Origin: Neomicrococcus lactis | Lineage (GTDB): Bacteria; Actinomycetota; Actinomycetes; Actinomycetales; Micrococcaceae | Assembly (NCBI RefSeq): GCF_014200305.1 | Contig: NZ_JACHBL010000001.1 | Location: 310,001-374,000, forward strand | DNA: 64,000 bases | Direction: 5' to 3' | Shown here: in pieces, positions 26,683 to 36,328 of the stretch | How positions within the stretch are numbered: the stretch's first letter is position 1 | How the letters are laid out: every line of letters begins with the position of its first letter | Position numbers and translations under genes: made by a program | Notes under the pieces: model-generated | Database searches by the model: none | What the model was told of the DNA's origin: nothing | Seen by the model: only the letters and a program-made list of their open reading frames with translations

Positions 26683-27971
26683 GAGTGGCACTAGCCGTCT
26701 GGGGTGACGGTGACGATTGGACGCAGCGCATTGAGCAATTGCATGGCGATGTCACGGTGGTGCGTCAGTGTGAGGACTTGCCGGAAGCGGTTTCCTTGGC
26801 CGAGTCGGGGCTCATTGACGCCACATTGATCACCGGTTCATTGAGCGACGTTGACGCTGAACTGATTGACGCCTTGTTGGCAGCTGGCACCGCCGTTGTT
26901 GCCCTTGTGGGCGACCCTGACATTGCCGCGCGATTGCGTGCGCTCGGCGTTGCCGTGGAGAATCCGCTCTCGGATCCGCAATCGGTGGCGGACCTCATTG
27001 AGTTGCAGACCATGGCTGCTAGCCCGCGGGCGCGCCAGTCCTCGCCGACTCCTCGCCCCACGAGGACCACGGAAGTACCTGGAAATCGCGGCACCGCACG
27101 TCACGCCGCTAGCGCTTTTGAGCAGGATATTGAGGACGACGACGCAGCTCCCGCAGGTGGGGACGTCATCGTAGTGTGGGGTCCTTTGGGCGCGCCGGGT
27201 AAGACCACGGTTGCGGTGAATATCGCGGCTGAGGCTGCCGCAGCGGGGAAACGCGTCGCCCTGATCGACGCGGATACTTACGGCGCTGCCGTGTCAGCTC
27301 ACCTGGGATTGTTCGATGAAGCGGCTGGCGTAGGTATCTTGTGCCGTTTGGCGGACGAAGCGGCGCCCGCCGCGCGCCTCATGGAACGCGCACTCGTCCG
27401 AGTCAATATTGCCGGAAACAGTCTCTTCGTCGCAACGGGCTTGCCGCGATCGTCCCGGTGGCCGGAAATTCGGCCCCAGTCACTCTTGCGAGCGCTTCGC
27501 GAGTTGCGGCACGAGCTAGATCTGATCGTGGTTGATGCTTCTTCGCCGTTAGAGCTGGATGAGGATCTCACCTTTGATACCACCGCGCCGCAACGAAACG
27601 TCATCACGCTTTCCATGCTGGAGTTTGCGACGCGAAGCATTGCCGTGGGGCGAAGCGATGCGGTGGGCATTCCTCGCATGGTCAAAGCCGTTGATGAGGT
27701 TTTGACGCGAGTGCCGGATGCTCGGCTGGAGGTCATCTTCAACATGGTGCGAGCTTCCGCCGTAGGTCCTTCGCCAGAAGCGCAAGTTTTGGAAAGTTGG
27801 GCGCGATTCGGCCCGAAGATTGAGATCTCTGGGTTCCTTCCATTCGACGCAAACGCGGCAGATGCGGCGCTATTGTCGGGAACAGCACTCATGGAGTCCG
27901 CACCGAAGAGTTCCTTAAGAAAAGCGATTCTGCGGTTGTCTGGTGTGCAGGTTCTGCGGCGAGGCTCGTAG
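26679..27971 (+). CDS. MinD/CpaE-like P-loop ATPase
   Basis: The 430-residue protein has an N-terminal receiver-like part (1-110), a disordered linker (about 112-160) and a MinD/ParA-type ATPase domain. The P-loop is GPLGAPGKTT at 168-177 and the Walker B-like strand is LIVVDASSPLE. The lysine in KGG of the deviant Walker motif is replaced by Leu/Pro. CpaE proteins of this build localise Tad pilus machinery. It is coupled to the SAF gene by an ATGA-type overlap (start 26679, stop 26682). A 23-bp palindrome overlaps its stop codon. Confidence 0.8.
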   Translation: MRVALAVWGDGDDWTQRIEQLHGDVTVVRQCEDLPEAVSLAESGLIDATLITGSLSDVDAELIDALLAAGTAVVALVGDPDIAARLRALGVAVENPLSDPQSVADLIELQTMAASPRARQSSPTPRPTRTTEVPGNRGTARHAASAFEQDIEDDDAAPAGGDVIVVWGPLGAPGKTTVAVNIAAEAAAAGKRVALIDADTYGAAVSAHLGLFDEAAGVGILCRLADEAAPAARLMERALVRVNIAGNSLFVATGLPRSSRWPEIRPQSLLRALRELRHELDLIVVDASSPLELDEDLTFDTTAPQRNVITLSMLEFATRSIAVGRSDAVGIPRMVKAVDEVLTRVPDARLEVIFNMVRASAVGPSPEAQVLESWARFGPKIEISGFLPFDANAADAALLSGTALMESAPKSSLRKAILRLSGVQVLRRGS

Positions 27972-27989
27972 ATTGTTAAACAATCTACG
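27967..27989. promoter_or_regulatory. 23-bp perfect palindrome upstream of gdh
   Basis: CGTAGATTGTT and AACAATCTACG are perfect inverted arms around a single A (27978). It covers the stop codon of the ATPase gene and lies 88 bases before the NAD-GDH start. The size and symmetry suggest a dimeric repressor site; no T run follows, so a terminator is less likely. Confidence 0.5.
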
Positions 27990-28076
27990 TGAATGGCCGA
28001 TTTTTCTGCTCAAAAAGGCTAGGCTGGTGTGAACTGGGCCGCAACGACGCGGCAAACCAATTACCGGAGGAATACT

Positions 28077-31000
28077 GTGTCCGAATACGGCACGTCATCA
28101 GTTGATTCGATTGTTTCTAAGTTCCATACTCCGGAGCTTGAAACGGCCTATTTCTTACATGTCCCAGAGGTCGCGGATGGTGAGATCACTCCCAATCTTC
28201 GCGAGAATCTCGACGCTCATCTGGCCTTGGGCCATTATCGAACCCCGAAGACTCCGCAAATTGGCGTGATGAGTAAGGGCAATTCCACCTTGGTGCAGGT
28301 CGTCACGGATGACATGCCATTCTTGGTTGACTCGGTCACTGGTGCTTTGACCGCATTGAAGCTCGGTATCGAGCGCGTCATTCACCCCACCTTCGCTGTG
28401 CGTCGAGACAAGCAGACCCACGAATTGATGGGTATCAACACCGTCCGCACCACGGCGCCACTCTCCAGCGGAGACACAGCAGCACTCCCAGTCATTTCAG
28501 GTTTGGTCTCCAACCCCGCTGAAGCAATCGGCGTGGAATCGTGGATTTCGATCGAAGTTGAAGGCACTCTCTCGGAAGAGAAGCAGGCAGAAATTCGGGA
28601 AAACCTCGAGCGTTCTTTGGGCGATGTTCGTGCATCCGTCGAGGACTGGGGCGCAATGCGTGACCGCATGCGCAGCATCACCGAAGAAATCTCTTGGTAC
28701 CCTTTCGCTTCGGAAATTGATGACCTCGAAGTCTCTACGGACTTGTTGAAATGGCTCGTTGATGACAACTTCACGTTCTTGGGATATCGCGAATACGAGC
28801 TGGTCACCGAAGACGGCGTAGACGCTTTGCGCCCGGTTGCCGAATCCGGTTTGGGACTGCTGCGCAGACTGCCGGACCAGAAGGTTCAGCACCTCACGGA
28901 GTCGGGCCGTAAGAAGGCTCGCGAACTTAAGACTCTGGTCATTACGAAGGCCAACTCCCGTTCAACCGTTCACCGTTCCGTGTACTTGGACTACATCGGC
29001 GTGAAGTCCTTTGATGCTGACGGCCGCGTGGTCGGTGAGCGTCGTTTCATCGGCTTGTTTGCCTCGAGCGCGTACATCAGCTCCGTCATGAACATTCCGC
29101 TGGTGCGCGACAAGGTCAAGCGCGTCCTGCAGAGTTCCGGCTTCGCCCGAAACTCGCACTCCGGCAAGGACTTGCTCACCATCCTGGAGACGTACCCACG
29201 TGACGAACTCTTCCAGATGAGCGAAGAGGAATTGAAGGCTACGGCCAATAGGATTTTGGCTCTTCAGGAACGCCGCAGGACCAGCCTGATCCTGCGCAAG
29301 GACGTCTACGGACGCTTTGTCTCGGCCGTCATCTTCTTCCCGCGTGACCGCTACACCACCTCGGTGCGACTGCGTGTCGAGGAAGAACTTCAGAAGGCGT
29401 TCGGCGGCGAGTCCATGGACTTCGAAGCCCGCCTGACCGAATCCGCGTTGGTGCGTCTGTTCTACCGCATCCGCATGCCACGCGGTGCCAAGATCCCGCC
29501 AATCGATGAGCGCGAATTGGAAGTCAAGATCTCACGCGCAGTACGTTCTTGGCAGGACGGCGTGAGCCAAGTGATCGTTGAGAATCTTCCAGGAGAAGTA
29601 GCCCCTCACACGGCCCAGTTGTGGCGCGATGCGTTCCCAACTGCGTACAAGGTGGACTTTGAAGTTGAAGATGCACTCACCGATATTGTTCGGTTCGAGA
29701 AGCTGGAATCCCCAGATAACACCGGTCCTATCTTGTCCGTTTATCACACGGATGCTAACGAAAAGGGCGGAGAGCCATCTGTCCGATTGAAGCTGTACTT
29801 GGACAAGCCGTCATCATTGACGGACCTGTTGCCGATCTTCCAGAACCTGGGCATCGACGTTATCGACGAACGTCCTTTCGAGGTAAGCCGCGCGGACGAC
29901 ACCACGTTCTACATTTACGATCTGGGCGTTCGCGTACCGGAATCAATTGACTTGGATTCAGTCACCGCTTTGCTCGAGGAAGCCTACGTGGCTGTCAGCA
30001 CCGGGCAAGCGGAATCGGACCGGCTGAACCGACTCATCTTGCCGCACCAGATCGGATGGCGTGATGTCACGATCCTGCGTGCCTACGCGAAGTACTTCCG
30101 CCAGTTGGGTGTCACGAACACGTACGGCTTCATTGCCTCCGCGTTTGACTCTAATCCCACCGTGACCAAGGCGCTCATTCAGCTCTTCCACGCGCTGTTT
30201 GATCCGAACCTTGCCGAGACGGAACGCGAGAGTGCAGTGACGAACGCACGGGAAGAGCTGTCCACGGCTCTTCAGGGTGTACCGACACTCGACGCGGACC
30301 GACTCCTGCGCCGCTTTGCAAACGTCATCGAGGCGACGAAGCGAACCAACTTCTACCAGGGCCACGCGAGCCTGTCCTTCAAGATCGCTCCACATGAGCT
30401 TGAAGAAGCACCATTCCCACGGCCGAAGCATGAAATCTGGGTCTACGCACCAAGCGTTGAAGGTACTCACCTTCGCTTCGGCGACGTCGCACGTGGCGGA
30501 TTGCGTTGGTCGGACCGTGCTGAAGATTTCCGTACCGAAGTCTTGGGCCTTGTGAAGGCACAGCTCGTCAAGAACGCGGTGATTGTTCCTACGGGTGCAA
30601 AGGGCGGCTTCTTCGCGAAGCAGCTTCCTAACCCAGCGGTGGATCGCAACGCGTGGATGGAAGCTGGCAAGGCTGCCTACCGCATCTTTATCCGCTCCTT
30701 GCTGGACATCACTGACAACCTCGTGACCGAAGACGGCAAGGAAGTCGTAGCCGCTCCGAAAAACGTGGTGCGCCGCGATGGCGACGACACGTACTTGGTG
30801 GTTGCTGCCGATAAGGGCACCGCGTCCTTCTCTGACATTGCCAACGCAATTTCTCTCGAGGTGGGCCACTGGCTCGGCGACGCTTTTGCATCCGGCGGAT
30901 CTGTTGGATACGACCACAAGGCCATGGGCATCACCGCTCGCGGTGCTTGGGAATCAGTCAAGCGTCACTTCTTCGAGCTCGGTCTTGATACTCAGACTGA

Positions 31001-32909
31001 AGAGTTCTCGGTTGCCGGTATTGGCGATATGAGTGGCGACGTCTTCGGCAATGGCATGTTGCGCTCGCAGACCATGAAGTTGGTTGCTGCGTTTGACCAC
31101 CGCCATATTTTCCTTGACCCCAACCCGGATCCTGCAGCCAGCTTCGCTGAGCGTGAGCGACTCTTCAACCTGCCTCGCTCGAGCTGGGATGACTACAACA
31201 AGGAACTGATCAGCCAAGGCGGTGGCGTCTTTGCTCGCGACGTTAAGTCCGTCCCGATCAGCGACGAAGTCCGTCAGGTTCTTGGCCTGGACGAGTCCGT
31301 TCAGCGTATGTCTCCGCCGGATCTCTTGAGCGCGATCTTGAAGGCTCCCGTTGACTTGCTCTACAACGGCGGCGTCGGCACGTACATCAAGTCCAGCAGC
31401 GAAACGCACACCAACGTGGGCGACCGCTCCAATGACGCCATCCGTGTTGACGGGCGCGAAATTCGCGCACGCGTCATCGGCGAAGGTGGCAACTTGGGTA
31501 TGACGCAGCTAGGCCGTATTGAAGCAGCCCTTAACGGGGTCATCCTCAACACGGACGCCATCGATAATTCGGCTGGTGTGGACTGCTCTGACCACGAGGT
31601 CAATATCAAGATCCTTGTGGACCGCATGGTCAACGTCGGCGAACTCTCTGCCGACGAACGCGCTGACTTCTTGATGTCCATGACGGACAACGTGGGTGAT
31701 CTGGTCCTTGAAAACAACAAGGCCCAGAACGTCGCCCTGTTGAATGATCGTTTCCGTCTCAAGAGCTGGAGCCCGAGCTTCGAGCGCTTCCTCGACTTCC
31801 TCGAGCAGCACGCCGAACTCGACCGTGACTTGGAATTCCTCCCGAGCAACCAAGAACTCGAAGCTCGACTGCTCGAAAACAAGACGCTGACCTCTCCAGA
31901 GCTGTCTGTCTTGTTGGCTTACTCGAAGATTCAGCTGACCAAGGAGATCGCGGAATCGCAGCTCTCTGCGGATCCGTACTTCGAAGACACGCTAATGGAG
32001 TACTTCCCAGCAGCCATTGGTGAGCGGTTCGGCGACAAGGTGCAGACTCACCCGTTGCGCAACGAGATCATCTCTACGGTGGTTTCCAACGAAATCATCA
32101 ACACCGGCGGCATTACCTTTGCCTTCCGTGCTCAAGAAGAGACGGGTGTCTCGGCCGCAATCGTGGCTCGTAGCCACTTGGCCATCATGGACATCTTCGA
32201 TCTGCGTGGACTTGTCCAGGCGCTCAACGAGTTGCCCGCCGGCTTCCCGCTCGAGGGATGGTGGCAAATGCACCTGACGGTTCGTCGTCTGCTGGACCGT
32301 TCCACCCGTTGGTTCATCAACAACCTGGGTAGCGGCACGGATATTGCCTCTGACGTCGCGCAGTTCCAAAGCACGGCCTCTGAGCTTCGTGCCATCCTTC
32401 CTGAACTCTTGCAGGATCAGGACTTGGAGCGAGTCAATGCTTTTGCGGCGACCGCGCGCGAGTGGGGAGCTCCGGAAGAGGTGGCTGTTCGCTTCGGCCA
32501 GCTCTTCGAAGAGTACCCACTCTTGGATATTGCACGCTTGGCTAGCAGCTCCGGAACTCCGGCACGCTTGGTGGCCGAGGTGTATTTCCGGTTCTACTCG
32601 AAGTTCGAAGCCGATGGCATGTTGGATCGCATTACTGCGTTGCCACGTGAGGACCGCTGGCAGGCCCTGGCTCGTGCCGCAATGCGTGATGATCTCTACT
32701 CCACGGTGATCGATATGACTCGCTCGACTTTGGACCGAGAGGACACCCCGGAAAGCGCCGAAGCTGCAATAAACGAGTGGTTGGCCGATCATGAGGAACA
32801 ATTGGCTCGAGCAAAGCAGGTATTTGACGAGGTCAATTCTCTTGAACATGACGACATGGCCTCGCTGTCCGTAGCTTTGCGAGTATTGCGGTCAATATCT
32901 CGAAAGTAG
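28077..32909 (+). CDS. gdh: NAD-specific glutamate dehydrogenase, large (GDH-180) type
   Basis: The GTG at 28077 follows CCGGAGG at six bases and gives 1,610 residues. This is the size class of the oligomeric GDH-180 enzymes that convert glutamate to 2-oxoglutarate and ammonia. Regulatory ACT/PAS-like regions fill the first 700 residues. The catalytic core includes GDVARGGLRWSDR, VPTGAKGGFF with the active-site lysine, and GGVGTYIKSS. In Mycobacterium this type is inhibited through GarA; no garA is in the window. The upstream palindrome is a candidate control site. Confidence 0.95.
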   Translation: MSEYGTSSVDSIVSKFHTPELETAYFLHVPEVADGEITPNLRENLDAHLALGHYRTPKTPQIGVMSKGNSTLVQVVTDDMPFLVDSVTGALTALKLGIERVIHPTFAVRRDKQTHELMGINTVRTTAPLSSGDTAALPVISGLVSNPAEAIGVESWISIEVEGTLSEEKQAEIRENLERSLGDVRASVEDWGAMRDRMRSITEEISWYPFASEIDDLEVSTDLLKWLVDDNFTFLGYREYELVTEDGVDALRPVAESGLGLLRRLPDQKVQHLTESGRKKARELKTLVITKANSRSTVHRSVYLDYIGVKSFDADGRVVGERRFIGLFASSAYISSVMNIPLVRDKVKRVLQSSGFARNSHSGKDLLTILETYPRDELFQMSEEELKATANRILALQERRRTSLILRKDVYGRFVSAVIFFPRDRYTTSVRLRVEEELQKAFGGESMDFEARLTESALVRLFYRIRMPRGAKIPPIDERELEVKISRAVRSWQDGVSQVIVENLPGEVAPHTAQLWRDAFPTAYKVDFEVEDALTDIVRFEKLESPDNTGPILSVYHTDANEKGGEPSVRLKLYLDKPSSLTDLLPIFQNLGIDVIDERPFEVSRADDTTFYIYDLGVRVPESIDLDSVTALLEEAYVAVSTGQAESDRLNRLILPHQIGWRDVTILRAYAKYFRQLGVTNTYGFIASAFDSNPTVTKALIQLFHALFDPNLAETERESAVTNAREELSTALQGVPTLDADRLLRRFANVIEATKRTNFYQGHASLSFKIAPHELEEAPFPRPKHEIWVYAPSVEGTHLRFGDVARGGLRWSDRAEDFRTEVLGLVKAQLVKNAVIVPTGAKGGFFAKQLPNPAVDRNAWMEAGKAAYRIFIRSLLDITDNLVTEDGKEVVAAPKNVVRRDGDDTYLVVAADKGTASFSDIANAISLEVGHWLGDAFASGGSVGYDHKAMGITARGAWESVKRHFFELGLDTQTEEFSVAGIGDMSGDVFGNGMLRSQTMKLVAAFDHRHIFLDPNPDPAASFAERERLFNLPRSSWDDYNKELISQGGGVFARDVKSVPISDEVRQVLGLDESVQRMSPPDLLSAILKAPVDLLYNGGVGTYIKSSSETHTNVGDRSNDAIRVDGREIRARVIGEGGNLGMTQLGRIEAALNGVILNTDAIDNSAGVDCSDHEVNIKILVDRMVNVGELSADERADFLMSMTDNVGDLVLENNKAQNVALLNDRFRLKSWSPSFERFLDFLEQHAELDRDLEFLPSNQELEARLLENKTLTSPELSVLLAYSKIQLTKEIAESQLSADPYFEDTLMEYFPAAIGERFGDKVQTHPLRNEIISTVVSNEIINTGGITFAFRAQEETGVSAAIVARSHLAIMDIFDLRGLVQALNELPAGFPLEGWWQMHLTVRRLLDRSTRWFINNLGSGTDIASDVAQFQSTASELRAILPELLQDQDLERVNAFAATAREWGAPEEVAVRFGQLFEEYPLLDIARLASSSGTPARLVAEVYFRFYSKFEADGMLDRITALPREDRWQALARAAMRDDLYSTVIDMTRSTLDREDTPESAEAAINEWLADHEEQLARAKQVFDEVNSLEHDDMASLSVALRVLRSISRK

Positions 32910-32920
32910 GGTTCTCCCGG

Positions 32921-34390
32921 ATGGCCATATTCGCAAATATCGATGACTATGGGTCCGCCAACCCAGAAGACCAGGAATGGATTCATCTTCTGGTGGGGGA
33001 CTGGCAGATGATTGCCGACCTAGCCTTTGCGGATTTGGTGCTCTGGTATCCAACGGAAGATCAGAGCTACCTGGCCATCGCGCATGTGCGCCCCTCGACG
33101 ACAGCCACCGTGTTCTACACGGACTTCGTCGGGGAGCGCATCCGGCGCGAAATGCGTGGTCTCGTTGACCAAGCCTTTGACGCCATAGACGTTCAGCGTG
33201 CCAGCGAAGATCACTGGACCACCGACTCCGCAATGCGAGTCGAAGCAATTCCCGTGACGCGCAACGGTCGACCCATTGCCGTCATCACCATGCACATGGA
33301 CTTGGGCAGTTCACGGATGCCGTCTCGTCTTGAGCTGGTGTACCGGCAATGTGCTCAGGACCTGTTGCGCATGATTTCCAGAGGACTGTGGCCAGACTTC
33401 GCCACCCCTACTGGTGCGCGTCGCGGCGCTCCACGCGTCGGAGACGGCCTGGTGCGCCTGAACGCCGAAGGCATTGTCGAGTACGCGAGCCCCAACGCTG
33501 TCTCGGCGTACCGTCGTCTTGGGGGAGTGGACCGTCTGGAAGGCCGGTCGCTCGCCGAAGTGACGGCGGCGTCCATGAAGGACCGTCGACTCGTCGATGA
33601 ATCTTTGCCGCTCGTGGTCACGGGAAAAATGCCGTGGCGCACTGAAGTGGAATCCGGCGGCGTCATCCTCTCGCTCCGTGCCATCCCGCTCAGGGATCAC
33701 GATCGGCGATATGGCGCCCTCGTCTTGGTTCGAGATGTCAGCGAGCTGCGGCGTCGTGATCTTGAATTGATGTCTAAAGACGCAACCATCAGAGAAATCC
33801 ACCACCGCGTCAAAAATAATCTCCAAACCGTTGCCGCACTCTTGCGGCTTCAATCGCGGCGTATGAACTCTGAAGAAGGCAAGCAGGGACTGCAGGAAGC
33901 GATGCGACGCGTTTCGGCCATCGCGCTCGTTCACGAGACCCTCTCCCAGGGACTGACGCAGAACGTGGTTTTCGACGAGCTCATCGATCGTCAATTCCGT
34001 CTCGCTGCCGAAGTTGCTACTCCGGACCGGAAGATCACCACGGAACGTTCCGGAACCTTTGGGTCCCTCTCGAGCGAGCTGGCTACGCCGCTTTCCCTTG
34101 TCATCATCGAACTGGTGGCAAATGCGGTGGAGCACGGTCTGGCGACCGAAGGCGGCACCGTGTGGCTCGATGCCCAGCGTAGCCTCGAAGACGGCACGCA
34201 GTTCGTCACCGTGAAGGTGAGCGATAACGGCGCAGGACTTGGCGGCGTCCAGCCGAATCCGGGACTGGGACTGCAAATTGTCCGCACCCTCGTCACGAGC
34301 GATCTTAGAGGCACCATTACGTGGAGTGACAGGGAACCGAACGGGACTACCGTCACGCTGAAGTTCCCGGTGCGCTCGGTTGGCAAGTAA
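32921..34390 (+). CDS. pdtaS: PdtaS-type cytosolic sensor histidine kinase
   Basis: The 489-residue protein lacks membrane segments and is built like mycobacterial PdtaS (Rv3220c). It has an N-terminal GAF-like domain, a PAS domain (about 160-280), then a HisKA_2 domain with EIHHRVKNNLQ and a HATPase domain (ELVANAVEHGL, NPGLGLQIV). PdtaS phosphorylates the RNA-binding antiterminator PdtaR, encoded elsewhere. It starts 12 bases after gdh and ends before a bidirectional terminator. Confidence 0.9.
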   Translation: MAIFANIDDYGSANPEDQEWIHLLVGDWQMIADLAFADLVLWYPTEDQSYLAIAHVRPSTTATVFYTDFVGERIRREMRGLVDQAFDAIDVQRASEDHWTTDSAMRVEAIPVTRNGRPIAVITMHMDLGSSRMPSRLELVYRQCAQDLLRMISRGLWPDFATPTGARRGAPRVGDGLVRLNAEGIVEYASPNAVSAYRRLGGVDRLEGRSLAEVTAASMKDRRLVDESLPLVVTGKMPWRTEVESGGVILSLRAIPLRDHDRRYGALVLVRDVSELRRRDLELMSKDATIREIHHRVKNNLQTVAALLRLQSRRMNSEEGKQGLQEAMRRVSAIALVHETLSQGLTQNVVFDELIDRQFRLAAEVATPDRKITTERSGTFGSLSSELATPLSLVIIELVANAVEHGLATEGGTVWLDAQRSLEDGTQFVTVKVSDNGAGLGGVQPNPGLGLQIVRTLVTSDLRGTITWSDREPNGTTVTLKFPVRSVGK

Positions 34391-34456
34391 GCGATCCATC
34401 ATGGTGCTTGAGGTCCGGCGAAAAGTCGGCTCAACAGCTCTCTCTTAGAAACTGAA

Positions 34457-34502
34457 GAAGCGGTGTCGAAGCATCAGTTACCTGAAGCCTCGACACCGCT
34501 TC
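34457..34502. terminator. Bidirectional terminator between pdtaS and the lytic transglycosylase gene
   Basis: GAAGCGGTGTCGA (34457-34469) pairs perfectly with TCGACACCGCTTC (34490-34502). The 20-base loop holds a small TCAG/CTGA stem. It lies between two convergent genes. Confidence 0.8.
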
Positions 34503-34532
34503 CTTCGTGAAAGAACCTGCCGCTACGAGTTC

Positions 34533-35774
34533 TTAGAAGAACTGCGCGCGGTACTTCAAAACCTTGTTGACGTAGGACCGGGTGTCAGAGTAGAAACCGT
34601 TCTTCTTCACCGATCCAGCGCCCTGGTAGTAAGCGCCGATGCCGTGCTGCATGGATGGCATGGTGCGCTGCAAGGAACGGATGATGGCGATGCCCGCCAC
34701 CACGTTGTCCTCTGGCTTCAGCAAATCAAGCTTGCGTCCCACCAAGTCCGAAGCCCATGCACCGGATGATGGAATGACCTGCATGACGCCGATGGCATTG
34801 GCCGGTGAAACGGACGCGTGATTGAGTCCGGACTCCTGCATCGCGTGGCCGAGAGCCAACTGCGGCTCCACACCCATCTGACGCGCGGTGCGGATGATGA
34901 GGGCCTTCATCTCTGCCTTGGATGGGACGCCGCGAGCCAAGAGGATCTGCTTGTTGCGGTTTGCCGAGTTCACGGTGGAGCTTGAGTAGGAGTAACCCAA
35001 GAACTGGCCGCCGACAAGCTGCTTTCCACCGGAGGCGCTGATGGTTGGTACGTTCAAACGCTGACCGACACGCAAGAAGGTCGAAGAGAGGTTGCTGGCC
35101 TCCATGATGGCGTCAACCTGGCTATTCATGCGGCGCGCAATCGAATCCAGGGAATCGCCACGGACCACGGTGTAAACCTTGGACGTTGCCTTCGCCGGGG
35201 TGGAAGGCTTCGTGGTGGTGCTCTTGGAAGGCGAGGTCTTAGAAGGCGTGCTCTTCGACGGAGCAGGTACGGTTGCACCGGCAGGAGCAACAATCTTCTG
35301 ACCGGGGCGGATCACGGACGATACCTTGAGATTGTTAGCCGCAAGCAGCTGCTTGAGGGTAACGCCCAAGTGGCGTGCGATGTGGGAAAGCGTATCGCCA
35401 CGCTCCACAACATAGATGCGAGCAGGAGCAGCCTTAGCTGGCTTTGCTGCCGTTGCCTTAGATGGCGACTTGGAAGAGGTGCTTGAGGCGGCTGGCTTCA
35501 CGGAAGAGGTGCCGCGTACCACGAGCTTCTGGCCCGGGAAGATGTAGTCCTTGCCGCTGAGGCCGTTGAGCTTCAACACGGAAGAAACCGAAACATTATT
35601 TTCAGCTGCAATATGAGAGATGGTGTCGCCACGCTTGACGGTCAAGACATCGTCGGCCATGGCGCCGGTAGCGCCAACAGTTGCTAGGACGAGTGCGGAA
35701 ACGGTAGTTCCCGAGGCAACGGCCAAGCGCAGGGGCTGGCGCGCCGGGTTCTTTACGGAAGTAACGGCAGACAT
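34533..35774 (-). CDS. Secreted LysM-repeat lytic transglycosylase (SLT domain)
   Basis: The start at 35774 follows GAGGAAC and gives 413 residues with a signal peptide (about 1-42, ending ATGAMA). Three LysM domains follow, each with RGDT/S-type starts (about 46-90, 118-162 and 190-235), linked by Ser/Thr/Lys-rich spacers. A C-terminal SLT domain has the catalytic glutamate in HAMQESGLN and the segments NAIGVMQVIPSSG and GIGAYYQGAG. It should bind and cleave peptidoglycan. It is divergent from the Rv2175c-like gene. Confidence 0.9.
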   Translation of the reverse strand: MSAVTSVKNPARQPLRLAVASGTTVSALVLATVGATGAMADDVLTVKRGDTISHIAAENNVSVSSVLKLNGLSGKDYIFPGQKLVVRGTSSVKPAASSTSSKSPSKATAAKPAKAAPARIYVVERGDTLSHIARHLGVTLKQLLAANNLKVSSVIRPGQKIVAPAGATVPAPSKSTPSKTSPSKSTTTKPSTPAKATSKVYTVVRGDSLDSIARRMNSQVDAIMEASNLSSTFLRVGQRLNVPTISASGGKQLVGGQFLGYSYSSSTVNSANRNKQILLARGVPSKAEMKALIIRTARQMGVEPQLALGHAMQESGLNHASVSPANAIGVMQVIPSSGAWASDLVGRKLDLLKPEDNVVAGIAIIRSLQRTMPSMQHGIGAYYQGAGSVKKNGFYSDTRSYVNKVLKYRAQFF

Positions 35775-35974
35775 AAGTTCCTCAAATTTGTCGCGGCAAT
35801 TCATATGAACGGTTGAATTGTTGGGACCGCGTGCGAGTGTTTCGACTATCCACAAGGATGAAGCTTGTGGTTAGCCACTAAAAATGTACCCGAAAATCGC
35901 CTAACACAAAACCCTTTTAATCTTAGGTATTCGTTGATATCGCGTGTCGGATATTCTTGTGACACTCTAGATGC

Positions 35975-36328
35975 GTGCAAGAACTAGAAAATCTCGTCGG
36001 CGAATGGCTTCCACTTCCCGACGTTGCAGAACTCCTCAACCTTCAACTACGCAAAGTTCACGGACTTCTGAATGAGCGCCAAATTCTTGAAGCGCGCGTA
36101 GGCGAAAACAATATTCGTGCTGTGCCGGCAGCCTTCATCCGCGACGGCGAGATTGTTGATTCCCTCGGTGGAACCATCTCCGTGCTCACGGATTCGGGCT
36201 TCAGTGACGTGGAAATCATCCGTTGGTTGTTTACCCCGGATGATTCCTTGCCCGGAACGCCAATGGACGCACTCTTGGCGGGACGCAAGACCGAAATACG
36301 ACGCCGCGCGCAAGCGTTGGCCTGGTAG
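35975..36328 (+). CDS. Rv2175c-family winged-helix DNA-binding protein
   Basis: The 117-residue protein matches Rv2175c of M. tuberculosis, a small winged-helix DNA-binding protein that is a substrate of the kinase PknL (LVGEWLPLPDVAELL at the start, GTISVLTDSGFSD in the middle, RRRAQALAW at the end). Its neighbour in M. tuberculosis, pknL, is absent here. The start is GTG without a ribosome binding site; CACTCT six bases upstream may be a leaderless -10. Its stop abuts the stop of the convergent synthase gene. Confidence 0.85.
   Translation: MQELENLVGEWLPLPDVAELLNLQLRKVHGLLNERQILEARVGENNIRAVPAAFIRDGEIVDSLGGTISVLTDSGFSDVEIIRWLFTPDDSLPGTPMDALLAGRKTEIRRRAQALAW

Noticed and set aside
28077-32909. 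Long open frames on the opposite strand of gdh, secA, murE and other genes
   Set aside because: They are shadows of strongly biased GC-rich coding sequence, lack ribosome binding sites and match no family.
35775-35974. Possible c-di-AMP riboswitch before the LysM/SLT gene
   Set aside because: Wall hydrolase genes of actinobacteria often have one, but the conserved ydaO-type segments are not present in this 200-bp region.
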